Under the pieces are notes generated by a model, which did not search any database, was not told the origin of the DNA, and saw only the letters and a list, made by a program, of their open reading frames with translations. Both the position numbers and the translations under genes were made by a program. 64,000 bases of DNA, taken from positions 124,001-188,000 of the forward strand of contig QANU01084176.1 in NCBI GenBank assembly GCA_003254905.1, written 5' to 3'. Positions 1 to 14,389 of the stretch are shown here, in pieces. The first letter of the stretch is position 1; every line of letters begins with the position of its first letter. Origin of the DNA: Nissolia schottii. Its lineage: Eukaryota; Streptophyta; Magnoliopsida; Fabales; Fabaceae.

Positions 1-3000
1 TCCAAAGACGTCTGCCAGAGACAAAACTTCATCATATGGTAGCTGCAGTAAACAAACCATGAATTACTATACGCACTGCAAAATCAAGCCCATACACCAG
101 TGCATGCTCATACGGACACTAATGTTTTGTTCATGGTAGAATAACAAAGTGAATATGGACTGGTGACTGTCCACTACAAAATACGCCTGAAATTCCCTAA
201 GATAAAAACTGCAAGGATCATCTCTCCCAAAGGGTTTAGGTGGAGAGGGACTCATGCTCAGTTTCATTTCCTTTCTTTTTTTTTGGGTATATACAGTTCC
301 ATTTCTTTAACCCATCAACAAATGGTAACTGCTTTAAACTTAACTATGAATTACTGTATGCCCAGTAAAATCAAGCCCATACACCATTGCATCAACATAC
401 ACACACAAATATTCTGTACATGAAATAAGGGTATCACGCTAATCCTAAACCTTAAACACACAATTGCTCCGCTTAGATAATATTATTTAGAATCAGACCA
501 AAAACTCTCAAATAAGGGTGGCTGCCATGCACGAGACTAAAAAAGGGGACCAGACAAACTATGTTGGAGATTGAAGAGTTTGAACAAGATAATTTAACGC
601 TTCAAGCAAAAAAATTCCTTTCTCAAATGCTTCCAAAGTAAATTTTAACGCATCACATACCATGTGCATTTTGTTTAACTCGAAAGTCAAAACAGAAGTC
701 AAATAAAATCTCAGCTGGTCAATGAGAGAGAAGCAGATAGGTGGTTGACGGTGGTGTCGGAGAGGTGGGTTTCTGGTTTGCGATCCCTCTCAATTCTGCT
801 CTACTCAATAGAGATGGTGGTGGGGGAAGGCAGCGGTGGGGGAGGAGGAGGAAAAAGTGTTGCTGGAAGTGGAGAAGAGAAAGGAACGGTGGAAGCGTTG
901 CGAGAGAGAGAAATGAGGAAGGAAGGGTACAATGTGAATTTCATTGGTTTTTATTATTATTATAATAATACTAGGCTCAATTTGGTCCCTAGAGATCAAT
1001 GACCAGGTTAGCCAGCTCCCGCAAAGACAAGAATAAAGGGATTAGGTAGCATTGTTTTGTTAATGTTTCCTTTTTTGTCTCTGTTGATGATGTTTTTCTT
1101 TTATATCAAAGAGGAACCCATATTCTCTAAATTCTTTGAAACCAACGTACTCAATTATGCCAAACCATGAAGCAATCACTGAGGAGCAAAGGCCTTTGCT
1201 GCTACTAGACAACACTTGCAGAGAGCGTGATTCTTATCAGGGTTGGAACCCTGTGCACACACTTGTTCAATTGAATGGGCGGCTTACTTCTGTTTGTTTG
1301 TCGATTGCATATGCCTGAAAGCATTCTAGATTTATTTCTACTTGTTTTGTTGCACAATCACGCCGAGAAGGAAGGGCATCTTGCACCCCTCTGTTCTGCA
1401 ACCTTCTGCAACCTACCCTTTTCCAACGAAATCCCTTATACCATGCATCCTCCAGCCAAGCCCACACATCCCTTTTTGCAGCTACTGTCCACACCTGAAG
1501 TGGAGGTCCTCTGTTTTTCGACTTCTGTTGGCACCTAAGTTATATATTCTCTAATCCTTGGCACTTCTACAGTTTCTATTTGGCCAGATTGCCACCTCTC
1601 CTCTCCAGCCATTATTGGTTATGCTTTAGATTATGATGGTTGTCTTCAAGCTATGACCTTGGAGTATAATGATGAATATAACGAATTGAATGTGCTATCT
1701 TTGGTGTGGTGGCTGCTTCGTGATCTGCAACATTGCTAGTGTTTTGGAGGTTGGCTTTTCCATGCCTATATCTGGGATATTTTTGTTGTGATGTTTTCTT
1801 TTTTTCTTGTAAATTTAGTCAAAGAAATAGGGAGAGAACATTTAAGGGTGGGATTTTCATTTCTGTGCATTTTAATTAGAAAGTAATATTATTGTATTTC
1901 ATATTTAATGGTTAAATTGCAGACTATTCAGAAATGAGGATTTTCAAACATAATGTATATAATCTACCCATAAGAATCGTAGTGTAGTAACTCAAAAATA
2001 CCTGGTATCTGATGCTCAAACCATTGCACCCTAGGCATCTTGCTCCGTGAAATGAAGAGAGAATAAATGAATCAATTTCTGAGAATTTTTGTTTGGACAA
2101 CCACCACTCAGAAAATACTGGTAATGGAATACCACCTAAATTGCCAACAGAAAAGAAAAGGAAAGTTAACACTAGAAGAGAATTTATGCAATTTTTATTG
2201 GGAATAAATAAAGAACATTATGCATTCTAAAGGACCTAATTTCCTAAAAGCTTAAGCTAATATAGGTGAAAGCTCAATATTTGTTTTATATCTAATCTAA
2301 TACTCCTCAAATAAGAGCCCTCTGGACTTTAAATGTGGAAATTGCACATGGCCACTTTACCATGTGGCCAAATGCTTGACAACCTGGTCTTAATGGCTGT
2401 GATACCATATCAGGGGCCAACTCTCATGAAAGCTTAAGGTATTAGGTGAAAGCCCATGGTTGGTTTTATTTCTAACATGTATATGCACATACTAAAAATG
2501 CAGCTCTGCTACTTTGTCTTTCTCTCATTTTTTTGAGGGAGGATGATTGAATATCAAGTTCAGAAATGAAATATGGAAGAACAGTTTGCAAAGAACCTTA
2601 TACAGTACGAGGATTTGAACCTTTGGTGTTTATGGTTTAGAAATAAGGGGCCATTAAGTCCGAAAAAAAAAATTCATTGAGGCAAAGAAGCAAGGCCTTC
2701 AATGGAAGTTCAACTTACCATCTCGAAACAGTTGTTCTGATAATTGTTCCCGAGAAGCTCCATCAGAGACAGGTGTACAAGAGATTAGTGTCTTTACTCT
2801 TTCTTCATTGCCAAGCCAGTGCCCAATTAAGCCTATCATTTCTCGTGTCAAGCTAATCTCCGCAATGGAGCTATTTTCTGAGGTAATGGAGTCAGTGCCA
2901 CCAATGCAAATTTCAAGATCATTAAGCAAGCTTCTAGGATGAGAAGGAACATCAAAAAGCCTTTCCTGAATAGCTTGGCAGAGTGTTTGCAAGTCCAGAG

Positions 3001-3211
3001 AACTCACTTCAGTAGGTTTAACCTGGTAACAGGTGAACTAATAATTACATATACGAAACTTCTTTTATAAGGGGGAAAAGAGGAAGCACAAAGAAAATGT
3101 GCTTCTTGTTATTGTAAGTTTGTAACCCATGAATACCTCCAGTTCCAGATGATTCCCAAATCTCGTTTTTAGATGCTGTGGACTTCCAATGCATCTTAAT
3201 CGTCCACCAAC
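1..3211 (-). CDS. ABCA1: ABCA1 exons 36-39: C-terminal regulatory segment, last exon cut by window edge
   Basis: Exons: 36, 3137-3211; 37, 2719-3022; 38, 2002-2135; 39, from 42 down past position 1. Exon 36 encodes [15 protein letters not shown], the conserved segment after NBD2. Exons 37-38 encode the hydrophilic C-terminal region, including [19 protein letters not shown] across their junction. The acceptor of exon 39 is ctgcag and the visible 14 codons read [14 protein letters not shown], matching the Arabidopsis C-terminus, after which about 30 residues should follow. The boundary at 42 is supported by phase and by family similarity. Confidence 0.92.
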
Positions 3212-6200
3212 CTTCAAACAAACACAGTTAATATAAAGCAACGGCTAAGTCAGTAGGTGCATGCCAGGGCTTCAAGAATGTAAAGAGAAAAGGTCCAAAA
3301 TAAAGTACCATTATCCCTATTCTGGTACATAATGCTTGAGCTTCATTCATGCTGTGGGTAGTAAGAATCACTGCAGTCTTTCCCCGCCTTGTTGAGATCC
3401 TAGATATTACATCCCACATAAATCTTTTGGCAATGGGATCCATACCTAGAAGTACCAAGAATTATTAGACCAGACAGCTGGTGCTTTTGCAATTATCAAG
3501 CATCATAAAATATGCAATATGCTCTCACATAGCATAGCTAAATCTGTTAAGCAGGGACCTACAAATGGCTTACATGCCCCTTTACTTCAAAGCTCACTGG
3601 GCATACATACATTCGATAAAAAATTAGATTACCCAGAAACTAAAACCTACTATGAAGGAAAGGTTTGATCATAAAATTGAATACAACATGTATGCTAGGT
3701 CACTCAGTGAACTGGGTTTTCAATTTTCACATGTCAAAGAACAAATTGAACTAAAAGTTAATTAAGAGTTTTAAAGCAAGGAAAGAATTTCGTTGTTCAA
3801 AAAAGCCTTGGAATTGAATTCATTCATGAAATTGAATTCAAGGATTGAATTCAATTCCTTGATTTAGAACCAACTAATGGCATGGAATTAAAATCCAGAG
3901 AGAATTCAATTCTGTAAAATTGCCCAAAAATAAATTAGACCAAAACAGGTATGATTTACTACAGTAACTTGTTGGATTTAAGGTAATATACCAAAAATAC
4001 CCTTAATGATGTCAATGAAAAGTTCTTTAAATATAAATTTCCTACAATATGAAGCAAAGATAAGTGACACTGCAGCCAGTTTCCAGCGACAGAGTCTCAC
4101 CAAGCATAGTCACTAAGCTCTCAAAAGGTGATTTATACTACTTTGCTCATGTTATTTGTTCCTTTTTCATTCAACAGGGTGGGTTCTTCGAATTTAACCA
4201 AAAAAATTATTGATATTGAAAGGCATTTGCTATTGGTTTAAGTATTGTGCCGAACCTAAAATTTTGAAATTGCTTTGCTTGTTCAGTTACATTGTACTTG
4301 ACACTAATAGTGAAGGGCAAAATAGTCAAAATAAATAATCCAATTCATTTTCATATACATTTCAAACAGTGTAATTGAATACAATTCTGTAATTTACTTG
4401 TTTGTTCCAAACACAAGAATTCAAACCATAACAGAATTGAGTTCAATTCTATCTCAATTTTTCATTCCAAACAAATTGTATCATTATAAAGGATAAAGGC
4501 AACCTACATGATGTTTAAAGAAATATGAGAGAGTAACTGAGTTGTTATACCTGTGGATGGTTCATCAAGGATGACAATAGGAGGATCTCCAATCATTGCA
4601 ATAGCAACAGATAGTTTCCTTTTATTTCCCCCACTAAGCGAAAATGATGGTTTATTAGCATGCTTCAATAAATCAAACTCGATCATCTTTTCCATAACAA
4701 CCTGTCCACGTGAATGAAGGACAATATGTTATATCCAACAATGATCATGTTATTGAATTCAGAACATTAATGTAAGTAAAAATGGTCATGTCAAGAACCA
4801 ACTATCCTAAAAGCTTAAGTTGTTAGGAGAAGGCTCACGAATGGTTCAATATCAATCAAGTCCCCCGTGAAAGAGACCTTTGGACTTCAAGCATGCACAA
4901 TACACAAGCCCATCTAACCTTGTGCTGGTATGTCCTTTATTATTAGAAGAACTGGTGCAGCAAGAACCTATATCTAGACCACTTGGTCATAGAAGCTCTA
5001 CCATGTCAAGAACCATCATTAGAATGTGCTGATTTTGGTTATTTTAATTAGAAAACTACAGGCAGCAAAGATCAAACTCCAGATCACATTGTCCCACGAG
5101 ACTCTTATACCAATATCTAAACATTTAGGAGAGTAGATAATTTGCAAGAAAAGTTTATTCATGACATGGTATTAGTACTTCTATGACCAAGCAATCTGGG
5201 GTTCAGTGTTTTTTGTCCTTAATAAGATCCAATTTCAGTACAAGATGGAGCATAGTCATGGATGGATTTTTCTTTGCATCAGAAAGAAGATTGCCCTTCT
5301 CTCCTAGACTTCAAAATTTGGAGTGCAACGTATTGATAAAAATCCATTTCAAGTCTGTGATCAATTTGAACAGATGTGACCAGACTCTAGAGGAATAGTG
5401 AAGAATAGGAAGTCATTTGTCTGCAATTCTGGGTAGTAGCTCTATTCCTTTAGGTTGATATTGGGAATGATTACCAGGATGAAAGAGCTCATATTTAACT
5501 TACGAGGTCAATTAGTTCAATTTAAGAATACTGTATATAGCTCTCATCTTTCTACATTCTGCATCCTTAAATGATCATTAGCAAAGAAGAGAAACAAGAA
5601 AGGTATTCTCTATGTAGAACTAAAGAAAGGAGTAAATTTAACATAGATTTCTTGCACTAGTTTCTTTCATGGCATCTTTTTCTTTTTTTTTTTTTAGGTT
5701 GATCTTTTTCTTTTTGAATGGCTGTTTTTGCATGGATTTGATGTAACACAATTCAGGAAACTTTGTGTCAGTCAGTCTAGTCCGTAGATGAATAATTTTC
5801 TCTTCACATAACAGGTTCAGTATGTTCAATGTCTCATTTATAATGGCTATGGAGAGAAATGTTGACGGTATTTAATGTTTGGTCAGAAATACTTATTAAC
5901 AAATCTTCAGAGGTACAGGAGAGGAAATTTATGCACAACCCTTTTAATTTATAGCAGTTTCAATAAATTTTTTGCTCAATGCTAGTTCCAGACGATATAA
6001 GGAGTAGTTTCTGTATGGGGCTGTATTTGTTTGGCTTTTTCATGAACTTTAACCTCTTGACTAAGGACAAGTAAGGCTTTTATTATTTTCAAAGTAGGTA
6101 GTCTAGATTACAGTTTGAACCTATATGCACGGCAATGAATGTTATAGCCATAAATTATCCTAACCACAAAAAGCACTGAAGTGATTAAAAACTGCTTACA

Positions 6201-9200
6201 CATACATTGTCTATCGTGTAATCTGGAACACCTTTTATTCTAGCGTAAAGCTCAAGATGTTCTTGAACAGTCAAAAATTCCAATAGAGCATCAAATTGCG
6301 GACAATATCCAATCTGGGAGTGAAGAATTGAGATAAACAAGAAATAGTCAGGTGGATTAAGGTAAATCTTCGTTCTGTCATTGTATGTTATTGTGTACAT
6401 GCAAGAAGAAAAAATGCATACATATTGGCGAGCAGCCTTGGGATGGGAGCATATATCTTTGCCAAAAATAAAAGCAGTTCCATCAGAAGGAGATTCTTCC
6501 CCTGTATGTAAACGGGAAACACAACTTTTAGTAATAAACCCAAAAGAACTAGAGAAAAATGCCGAGTTTACAGCAGTCCAATAGAGAGCATTTATGAGTA
6601 TGAAACCTATCCACTGGTGAAGTTGATCATGATCTATCCAAAAAAAATCTAACATCATAATTTATCACCTTAGGCTTATATTAGATGCTTGTGCATATGC
6701 AACAAGTAATAACAACTATATTGACAAGGGGAAAGAATAAAGTATGTTATCCGTAACTGCGTGAAAATCCAGGTTTTCAGAGGTTTTAAAGAAAAGTTTA
6801 GTTTGTTAACCTAAGATAGACCTATCACATGAGTAAGACACGCAAAATTAGAAGATGATGTTATCAACAGTCAAATAAGTAATCATTATTCTGACACAAT
6901 CCAGGTTTTCAGAGGTTTTATTGAACAGTCAAGTCTTCTAGCCAAAGATAGAACTATCACATCAGTAAGACATGCAGTATTAGATGATAAAGAAACTTGA
7001 CAAACCGCATAACATAGAAAGAGTTGTGGTCTTTCCAGCTCCATTAGTTCCTAAAAAGCCGAAACATTCTCCTTCATGAACTGAAAAGGTTAATGAATCT
7101 ACTGCAACCTTTTTCCCAGGATAATTCTCTTCAGAATACACCTTCATTTAGAAAGGACATCACTGTAATTGAGTACTATATCGCAGAGGTTTTAAATGTA
7201 AAACATCTTTCGTGGAAAAAACACATTTAATAATGAAAGAAAATACCTTACGAAGATTACGTAAGTAGATAATGGAATTATCCACGGAACCTGAAAGGAC
7301 TCTATTTCTTTCTGTTTTCACATCTACATCTTCATCAAAGTCCATAGAAACAGTTTCTGAGGAAGGTTCTAAAAGAGGTTCCAGATAAGTAGTATTATGC
7401 TGGAAGGTATTCCTCCACCACTTCTTGATCATGAATGGAGTTAATTTGAGAGAGGGAAAAACTTCGAGAGCCAGTGTCAACAAAAAGTAAACAAAGCTCT
7501 GTTCATACAGTAAATTGCATTAGATAGAGCAAAATATTTTTTTGACACAATTTATGTAGGCATTTGTGTTTTATTATATTTTATCACTTAAATATTACTA
7601 ATTACAACTAGTATCCTATGTCATGCAGATTTAAACTTTGAAACTCAATATGAATCATATATCATATTTCATAAGGAAACAATAGCAGCAAAATTTCATG
7701 GAAAGACTTGCACCTCAACAGCAAGATAACAAATGGCGGCACCCGTAACATTCCAATCAAACACTCCATCACTTGTTTTATCTTTCATTCCTTGTCGAAG
7801 AAGAGCTAATGAAGCAAGGCCATCAGCAAAACAAAATCCAGGAGATATTCTGAAAAAATTCTGAAAGAGAACATAAAATATTAAAAATCTTAGGTCAGGT
7901 GAAATTTGTGTTAATCAGAATGCAGTGCTTACAGCAGTGAATGAACAGATAGCAATTCAAACAGTTAAAACACTGGCATGTTACTGCTAATTGCATTGCT
8001 TTAATTTGCATAGAAAATTAATCTAATGACTATAATATTTGGCCTAGATGTACCAGCTCTACTTGTTCTAGCAGCCTACTTCTTTAGATTGAAAGGTCCA
8101 TCCATTCCCTGTTCATATCTAACAGTGACAACCCGTGAAAGTGACCACTCAATAAAATCCAAACAAATAACCGATCACATGCTAAAGAAAGTAATTTGCC
8201 TATATTTTGGTACTATAGCTTTGTGTTACCAATGTAGCCAACCCCACCTAGAAAGTGACAAAACTTGATTATTATTATTATTGGCGGGTATCCAAACATA
8301 GTTAAAACATTGCAAACATAAAGTATAAAATAGAAACAGTAAACAGTTAAGGGAACACAATTGGGAGCTATAGTTTAAAAATTAATCTGATTAAAAAAAT
8401 TCAGAGAACGAGCTTAATATGTTTTCCGCAGTCTTCGGTAGTTACAGAAAAAAAAAATTATAGATAAGACACGTAATTCATGCTGCCAATAGCCAAAGAA
8501 AAATAAGGGGAGTACCTTAAGAAGAGAATTGGCAGTTACTGTGGTAGGTATGAGTCCCATAATGAATGAGATAATCATTAGTATCAATCCAGTGAAAAAG
8601 TGGACCAAGAGAACCACATTCTGTAAGACAAGCAAATGCCTTAGCACACGAGTGATTAGTAACAAATTGAATAATAGAATTTTCCCTATACCTGAGCCAT
8701 GGTATGGTCGAAAAAGAAAAATGTAAGGCAATAAGTTGATGATGCAATTGCAAGTCCATATTCCAAAAGCATCACAATTGTTGGTAACAAAGCCACCCCT
8801 CCAACAAACTGATCCAAACCTATAATTATATTTAATAGGCAAGAATTAGCATTGAACACTATGATACATTAAAATAAAACCTCAACTACGGTTTGATTGC
8901 TATGAAGCACAACACACACAAAAAAGACCCGTCAAGTAAGCAAAGCTTGTCAATATCTCTCTATGTATTTATCAAAAAAAGAAACCTAATTAAATAAGAC
9001 ACTAGATGAGCCCACAAATAAGTTTAGACTCGGTGCTTGTATTCAATGTTCATTTTCCGAACAAGTTAAATATCCAAGACCACAACTAATCACTATTAAT
9101 AATGAATAAGAAACATACCAAAAATGTAAAAGAGAACTATGGCAAAAGAGGCTGGAAACAAGAAGCTGACAAAGTCCCAGATAAATGTAGAAGCCCAATA

Positions 9201-12200
9201 TGAAAGGACAGATACCTGATTAGTAAGAACATTATTAGATTAGCATTCAAAAGGAGAAAAAGAACATATATTGAATGCAGTTTCATTTTTTCTAAGGGAA
9301 AAAAAAAGAGGAAAATACCCCACTGATTAATTGTTGGTGCTTAGCTTTCACTTCACGTTCCTGCACAAATCAAGAGTTTGCAAATATTTAGCCTATGAAA
9401 CAAGAAATCTGAGAATGACATTAGTCTCAGACATTCAATTTATTTAAAAGAAAAGGAAATTTTATTATACGAGAAGAAATGAGTTAAAAAAAGGATAAGT
9501 CATCATCACAAAGAAATGAAAAACTAACAATTAATTCCTATGTGGATAAACCATGCAGCATGTCAATCCCTTTTATGTTGGATGAAGAATCACCATTAAA
9601 TAGACTGCGAGTAAAGCTCCAAAAGAATGCCAAAAAAAGTAATCCATTCCGAATGAAGTTTAACAATTGAAAAGAAATTATTAAAAAAATTCTAACATTT
9701 CTTTCCAACCAGATAAAAGCTGCCACAAGATTTTGGCCTCTTTATAAGAGCCAAGACCTTAAAACTTAATGTGGAGAAAAAGAAGTAATTTATGAGGAAA
9801 ACCCACAGCTCTCCAAAGATTCCAAAGAAACCTCACCATATGGCAATGCAGAAAAAGATGAGCCCCCAATTTGGAATCTAAACCGCACATTGTACATGCT
9901 TAAGAACTAAAGTCCACATAAAACCTAGGGCCTTTGAGCGGGTTTATCCAAGAGAAACCTTTCGGAAGTAAGTTTTACAAGAGAAAACCTATCATACATT
10001 CATATAGCAAACACTTTCCTCTGGAATATTATAACCATATGCCAAACATGGACTTCACTTCCAAAAAAGGAAAATGCAGAAATGAACTCATTACTCTTGG
10101 ATTGTAAAGACAGAAACTTAACCTTGTGTTTGGATGAGTCAATTCAATATTACCCAAGAATTTCAATTAAAGTAATTTAATTACAGCAATTTAATTCCAT
10201 TCAATTGTAAAATTTCTTGTTTGGATATTAACTCTTAGTAATTAAAATTTCCCTTCAAAAATTGAAAATAATAATACATTATTCAATTTGTGCAACCCTT
10301 TTTACACAGAGGACCACAATCACCATTGTTTTGATTTTGAAAATTGAACACCTCTTGCCTCACTGCTACCACTACAGTTGCAGCAGGGAGCAACGAACAT
10401 CATGACCACCTCATCTTTATCCCCCTTCTTTTTTCAAAGATGCTACCATATACATACATATATACATATATATATATATAGCTATTTTTTTCACTATCTG
10501 CTCCCAAATTTTCCCCGTTCTCTGCATAAAGATGTGACCATTTTTTTCCAATAAGAAAATAGCTCAACCCCACACAATGAAGGGAAGCAAACAGAACGCA
10601 AATCACATAAAGATGCTACCATACCCACAAAGATATTATAGAGAGAGAAAAAGAAGTTTGGTTTGATTAGTTGATTATTGATTAAATATCTAATTTGGTA
10701 TTGACATTTTCAATTTGACATCAATTTAGTCTTGAAAATTTTTTTTGACATCAATTTAGTACCAACACTTTAGAATTGTGACATCAATTTAGTCAAATCT
10801 AACTTAACACCATTAATTAATATCCGTCATCCTCTAAATTAAGAATTTAAAAGTAAACAAATAAGAAAAATAAAAATAAAAAAGATTTTCTAATTTCCCC
10901 AACCCTGTTATGGTGGTCGCCGCCCCCATCTCCATCGAGAACCCATTTTCCCAACCCTAATGTGCAGCCCCTCCTCTCCTCCTTGGAACCGATCCACTTT
11001 CTCAACCCCACTTCTGAACTGTCTTCCATTTCCTTAAGCAACCTTAGGGCAGTTTGTTCCCGTGAGTGAGCACAAGCAATTTCAAGGGACCACATCTCTT
11101 ACAACCCCTTGCTTGGGCAGATCCTCAAACTCATTGCAAGCATCTTTAAATCTACCAGCTTTGCCACAAAGAAATATCAGTGAGCTATGAAATGGGGTAT
11201 CTGCTACACACGCATCACTCTTCATCTTCTCATATAACTGCAAAGCATTTTTAAGCTGCCCTGCCTTCCCAAAAGCAAGCATCACAAATTCACAATTGAA
11301 TCACAGAATTACGTGGGTAACCATTTCCCCTCATGTCCTCCATTGCTTTCTGTCACAGTCAAAGCTTCTAGCTTACCCATGTAACAAAACATTAAAACAA
11401 TGAGAATTCAAGGGAACTGAACTCTTGAATTCCAAAAGAGCAGGTCGGTTCCATGAGGGGGAAGAGGGGCAGTGGATTAGGGTTGGGAAAGTGGATTCTT
11501 GATGGAGATAAGGCGGTGGACGTGGTGACAGGTTGGGGAAATTAGAGAAGTCATTCTTTTTTTTATTTGTTTGTTTTTAAATTGATAATTTAGAGGATGG
11601 GGGATATTAATTAAAGTTGTTAAATTAATTTGTCTAAATTGATGTCAAATTTTAACATATCATGACTAAATTGAAAATGTCAAGACCAAATTAGATATTT
11701 ACTCTTGATTACTTTTTTACTTCCAGTACCCCCTCTGCAGAGAAGGCCGTGAAGATAGGGGCTGTGACGGAAGACAGTGCAGTAGGGAATGACAGGGTTG
11801 ATGGAGTGGTGAATCTTGTATACAGATTTATGCCCACCGTGTGAAATAATATGAGAGAGAGAGAGAGAGAGGAGGGAGCTCCTATAATGAAAACTGAAGA
11901 GGCTGGATTTTTTTTTTCTGATCGAAGAGGAGGCTGGATTTATTCAAAGGAGAAAGAAGAAAGATGACGGATTTCTGAAATTTCACATGACTTGAGGGGA
12001 TTTTAAATTCCTTATTTTGTATTAGAAAGAATACCCGATAACAGTCCCCATCATTTTCAAAATTCCCCTGATTAATATCCAAACAAGTTATTTCAGCTTA
12101 AATCATTACAATATCCTTCTACAAAAACATTACCGCATTAAATTTCCTTATCCAAACACTCTTATGACAAAATAAAATAGAGAATGCAGCATCATATAAC

Positions 12201-14345
12201 TAAATAAGGCGTTTGCCTGTTAGACGGAAACACCTTTTAGACAAACGGATAATGCAACACATGATGTCCTTCCCAGATTCTACTGCTATTTAAACAACTT
12301 TTTCATTCTAACTGTTGCAAGTAAAATCTTGTCTTCTATAAATTTTTTTTGGATGAAGGACAAAACTTTATTAGTAAAGATGACAAGCTGAAAGCAGTGT
12401 AACACAACTTACCTTAACAATGGAAACAGCAAATGAGGCGGGAATAAAAGAGAAGGCAATGTTGACAATAATTGCAGCAGAGAAAGCATCCAGGTCCTGC
12501 AGAATTTCATCTGTAGCTCATCAAATCTTTGGTTCTTATTGAAGAATCGAGGGAAAGAAGTTATAAATCAGAGTATCGGTCATACAAGTCAGGCATCTTT
12601 AGCATCACTACCCATTATGTACTTTTTATGTAAAAATATGAAAATATGAACCATGAAAGATAAAATAACATAAAATGTGAATGAACAGCAATAAAATAAG
12701 CAACGTATCATGAAGCTCAAAGTAAACCCATTGTTGGATCATATACCATGAAAGCTTGAATGCTACCAACTTTGGAGAAATAAATTGAACATGGAAGCTT
12801 ACGTGACGTTGTAAGCGCTGGCTTTGTGTCATTGGTAGAGGATGGTTGCGTGTCTGAATTGTCATATTTATGTCACCAGTAGCAACTCTAAGAATTGCAG
12901 CATTCATCAAATTGATAAAGGTGGGAGCACCATGTTGACAAGAAAAGTTGTGCAGTACAGTGTAGCCTAAGCTTCCATCATTATTCAGATCATCCATCAC
13001 AATTGCCCCATACCTGCATATCAAATCACAATGCTATTATGTGTATACTACATCTGGCCATCATAATAAAAATAGCATTTAGTTTTATTTCCTGAGTTGA
13101 CGAGTAAATGATAAGATATTGGTCCTTCATTACATGTAGGAAAGTATTGAATAAATTCCAACTGCACAAAAGTTTAAATTTGAAAGCAGAACAAGATCAA
13201 CATGCAAAAATCTAGCCCAACAAACCAAGTTACCAGATATAAGAGAATTCACATATATGCATCTACAGTCAATCTTAGTATATGTCTTATATGATCTTTT
13301 TTTTTTTGGAGAGAGAAAGAAATTTCATTAGAAGAGAAAGTAAACCTTGAAAAGATACGAAAGCTAAATCCTAAACAATTAACTGTGCAAGAAAGTATGC
13401 CAACTGGGGTTGCTCTGTTAGCTAAATCCTATTATGATAGAATTTGTTAGCGAAGAAAATTATAGGATTGAAGGCAGCAAACTAGGGTGCCCTAACTTAA
13501 GATCAAAGAACTACTTAACTTAAATCCTTAAAGGCTTAAGAATGAATATAACTGCAAAGTTTAGTTTTTTTTTTTTTTTATAAAACTAGAACATTTTTTT
13601 CCTTTACTCATTAAAATTCATATTTTTTGTTGTTACTGTTAAATTTTTTTGGGGTGATAGAAGCAAACAGAACAACAAAGGAGAATAAATATCCTTCTTA
13701 GAATACAGCAGTAAACTAACACAAAAATAGACCGCGAAAAGGAAGTAGCAAGTACAAAGACATCAACAAACAAAAAACAGCTCTCCACTCAGTCTCCGTG
13801 TCTCCCAAGAAACTACCAGGTAGAACTGTAGGAGCAACTTGCTTTCACCTAAAATACAACAGCAAATCCCAATTTAGAAGGAACTAGGTAGAGATAACTT
13901 GTTCACGCTTAATAGCTTTCCTATGACTGGCGACAACTTCCAAAGGCATCCAAAAACACAACATTGACTGGTAAGATTTGTAAAAATCATTCATGAATCT
14001 CAATGTTCGAAGTAAAAGTGTTTCCATCTATAGAGCCTATGGTTTTCTGGAACTTGCCAGTTATCCCCCTTTGTGGTTATTGGTAATGAAAGTCTTTCAG
14101 AGAAAGAGATGCCAATCTTACACTACTGTTTTTATAAAGAAGACTTCACTAAGTGGGGAAACCAGAAAAGTAACAGGGAAGTAGAACAACAAATCCTACT
14201 AAAACAAAGAAAAATAAACAAAAATGAACACCAACAAATAGAGCTTAAGTTTAGGTAAAAATGATTGGTGAGCTATAATGTTTTGAGTAACTTTGTTTTT
14301 CTTATCCTCTCTTCTTTTTCAAATAGATGTTCATCCATAATAAAA

Positions 14346-14389
<44 letters not shown>

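Larger units (their letters stand above)
9361..12412. repeat. ABCA1 intron 24 (3.05 kb), filled with nested inverted-repeat elements
   Basis: The intron between the 42-bp exon 25 and exon 24. From 9440 to about 9760 is a retroposon-like stretch related to 19010-19130 (shared 'attcctat...ataaaccatgc' blocks). Imperfect inverted ends at about 10131-10260 (tgtgtttggatgag) and 12060-12162 (cttatccaaacactc) suggest an outer element enclosing the Mutator-like element at 10680-11704. A GA run lies at 11853-11871. Confidence 0.55.

Noticed and set aside
741-1554. Several overlapping open frames of 60-87 codons in ABCA1 intron 38
   Set aside because: They are low-complexity or frame shadows with no recognisable domain and lie inside an intron whose flanking exons join in phase.
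8026-8268. 80-codon plus-strand frame
   Set aside because: It lies in ABCA1 intron 28, antisense to the gene, with no family resemblance or start context.
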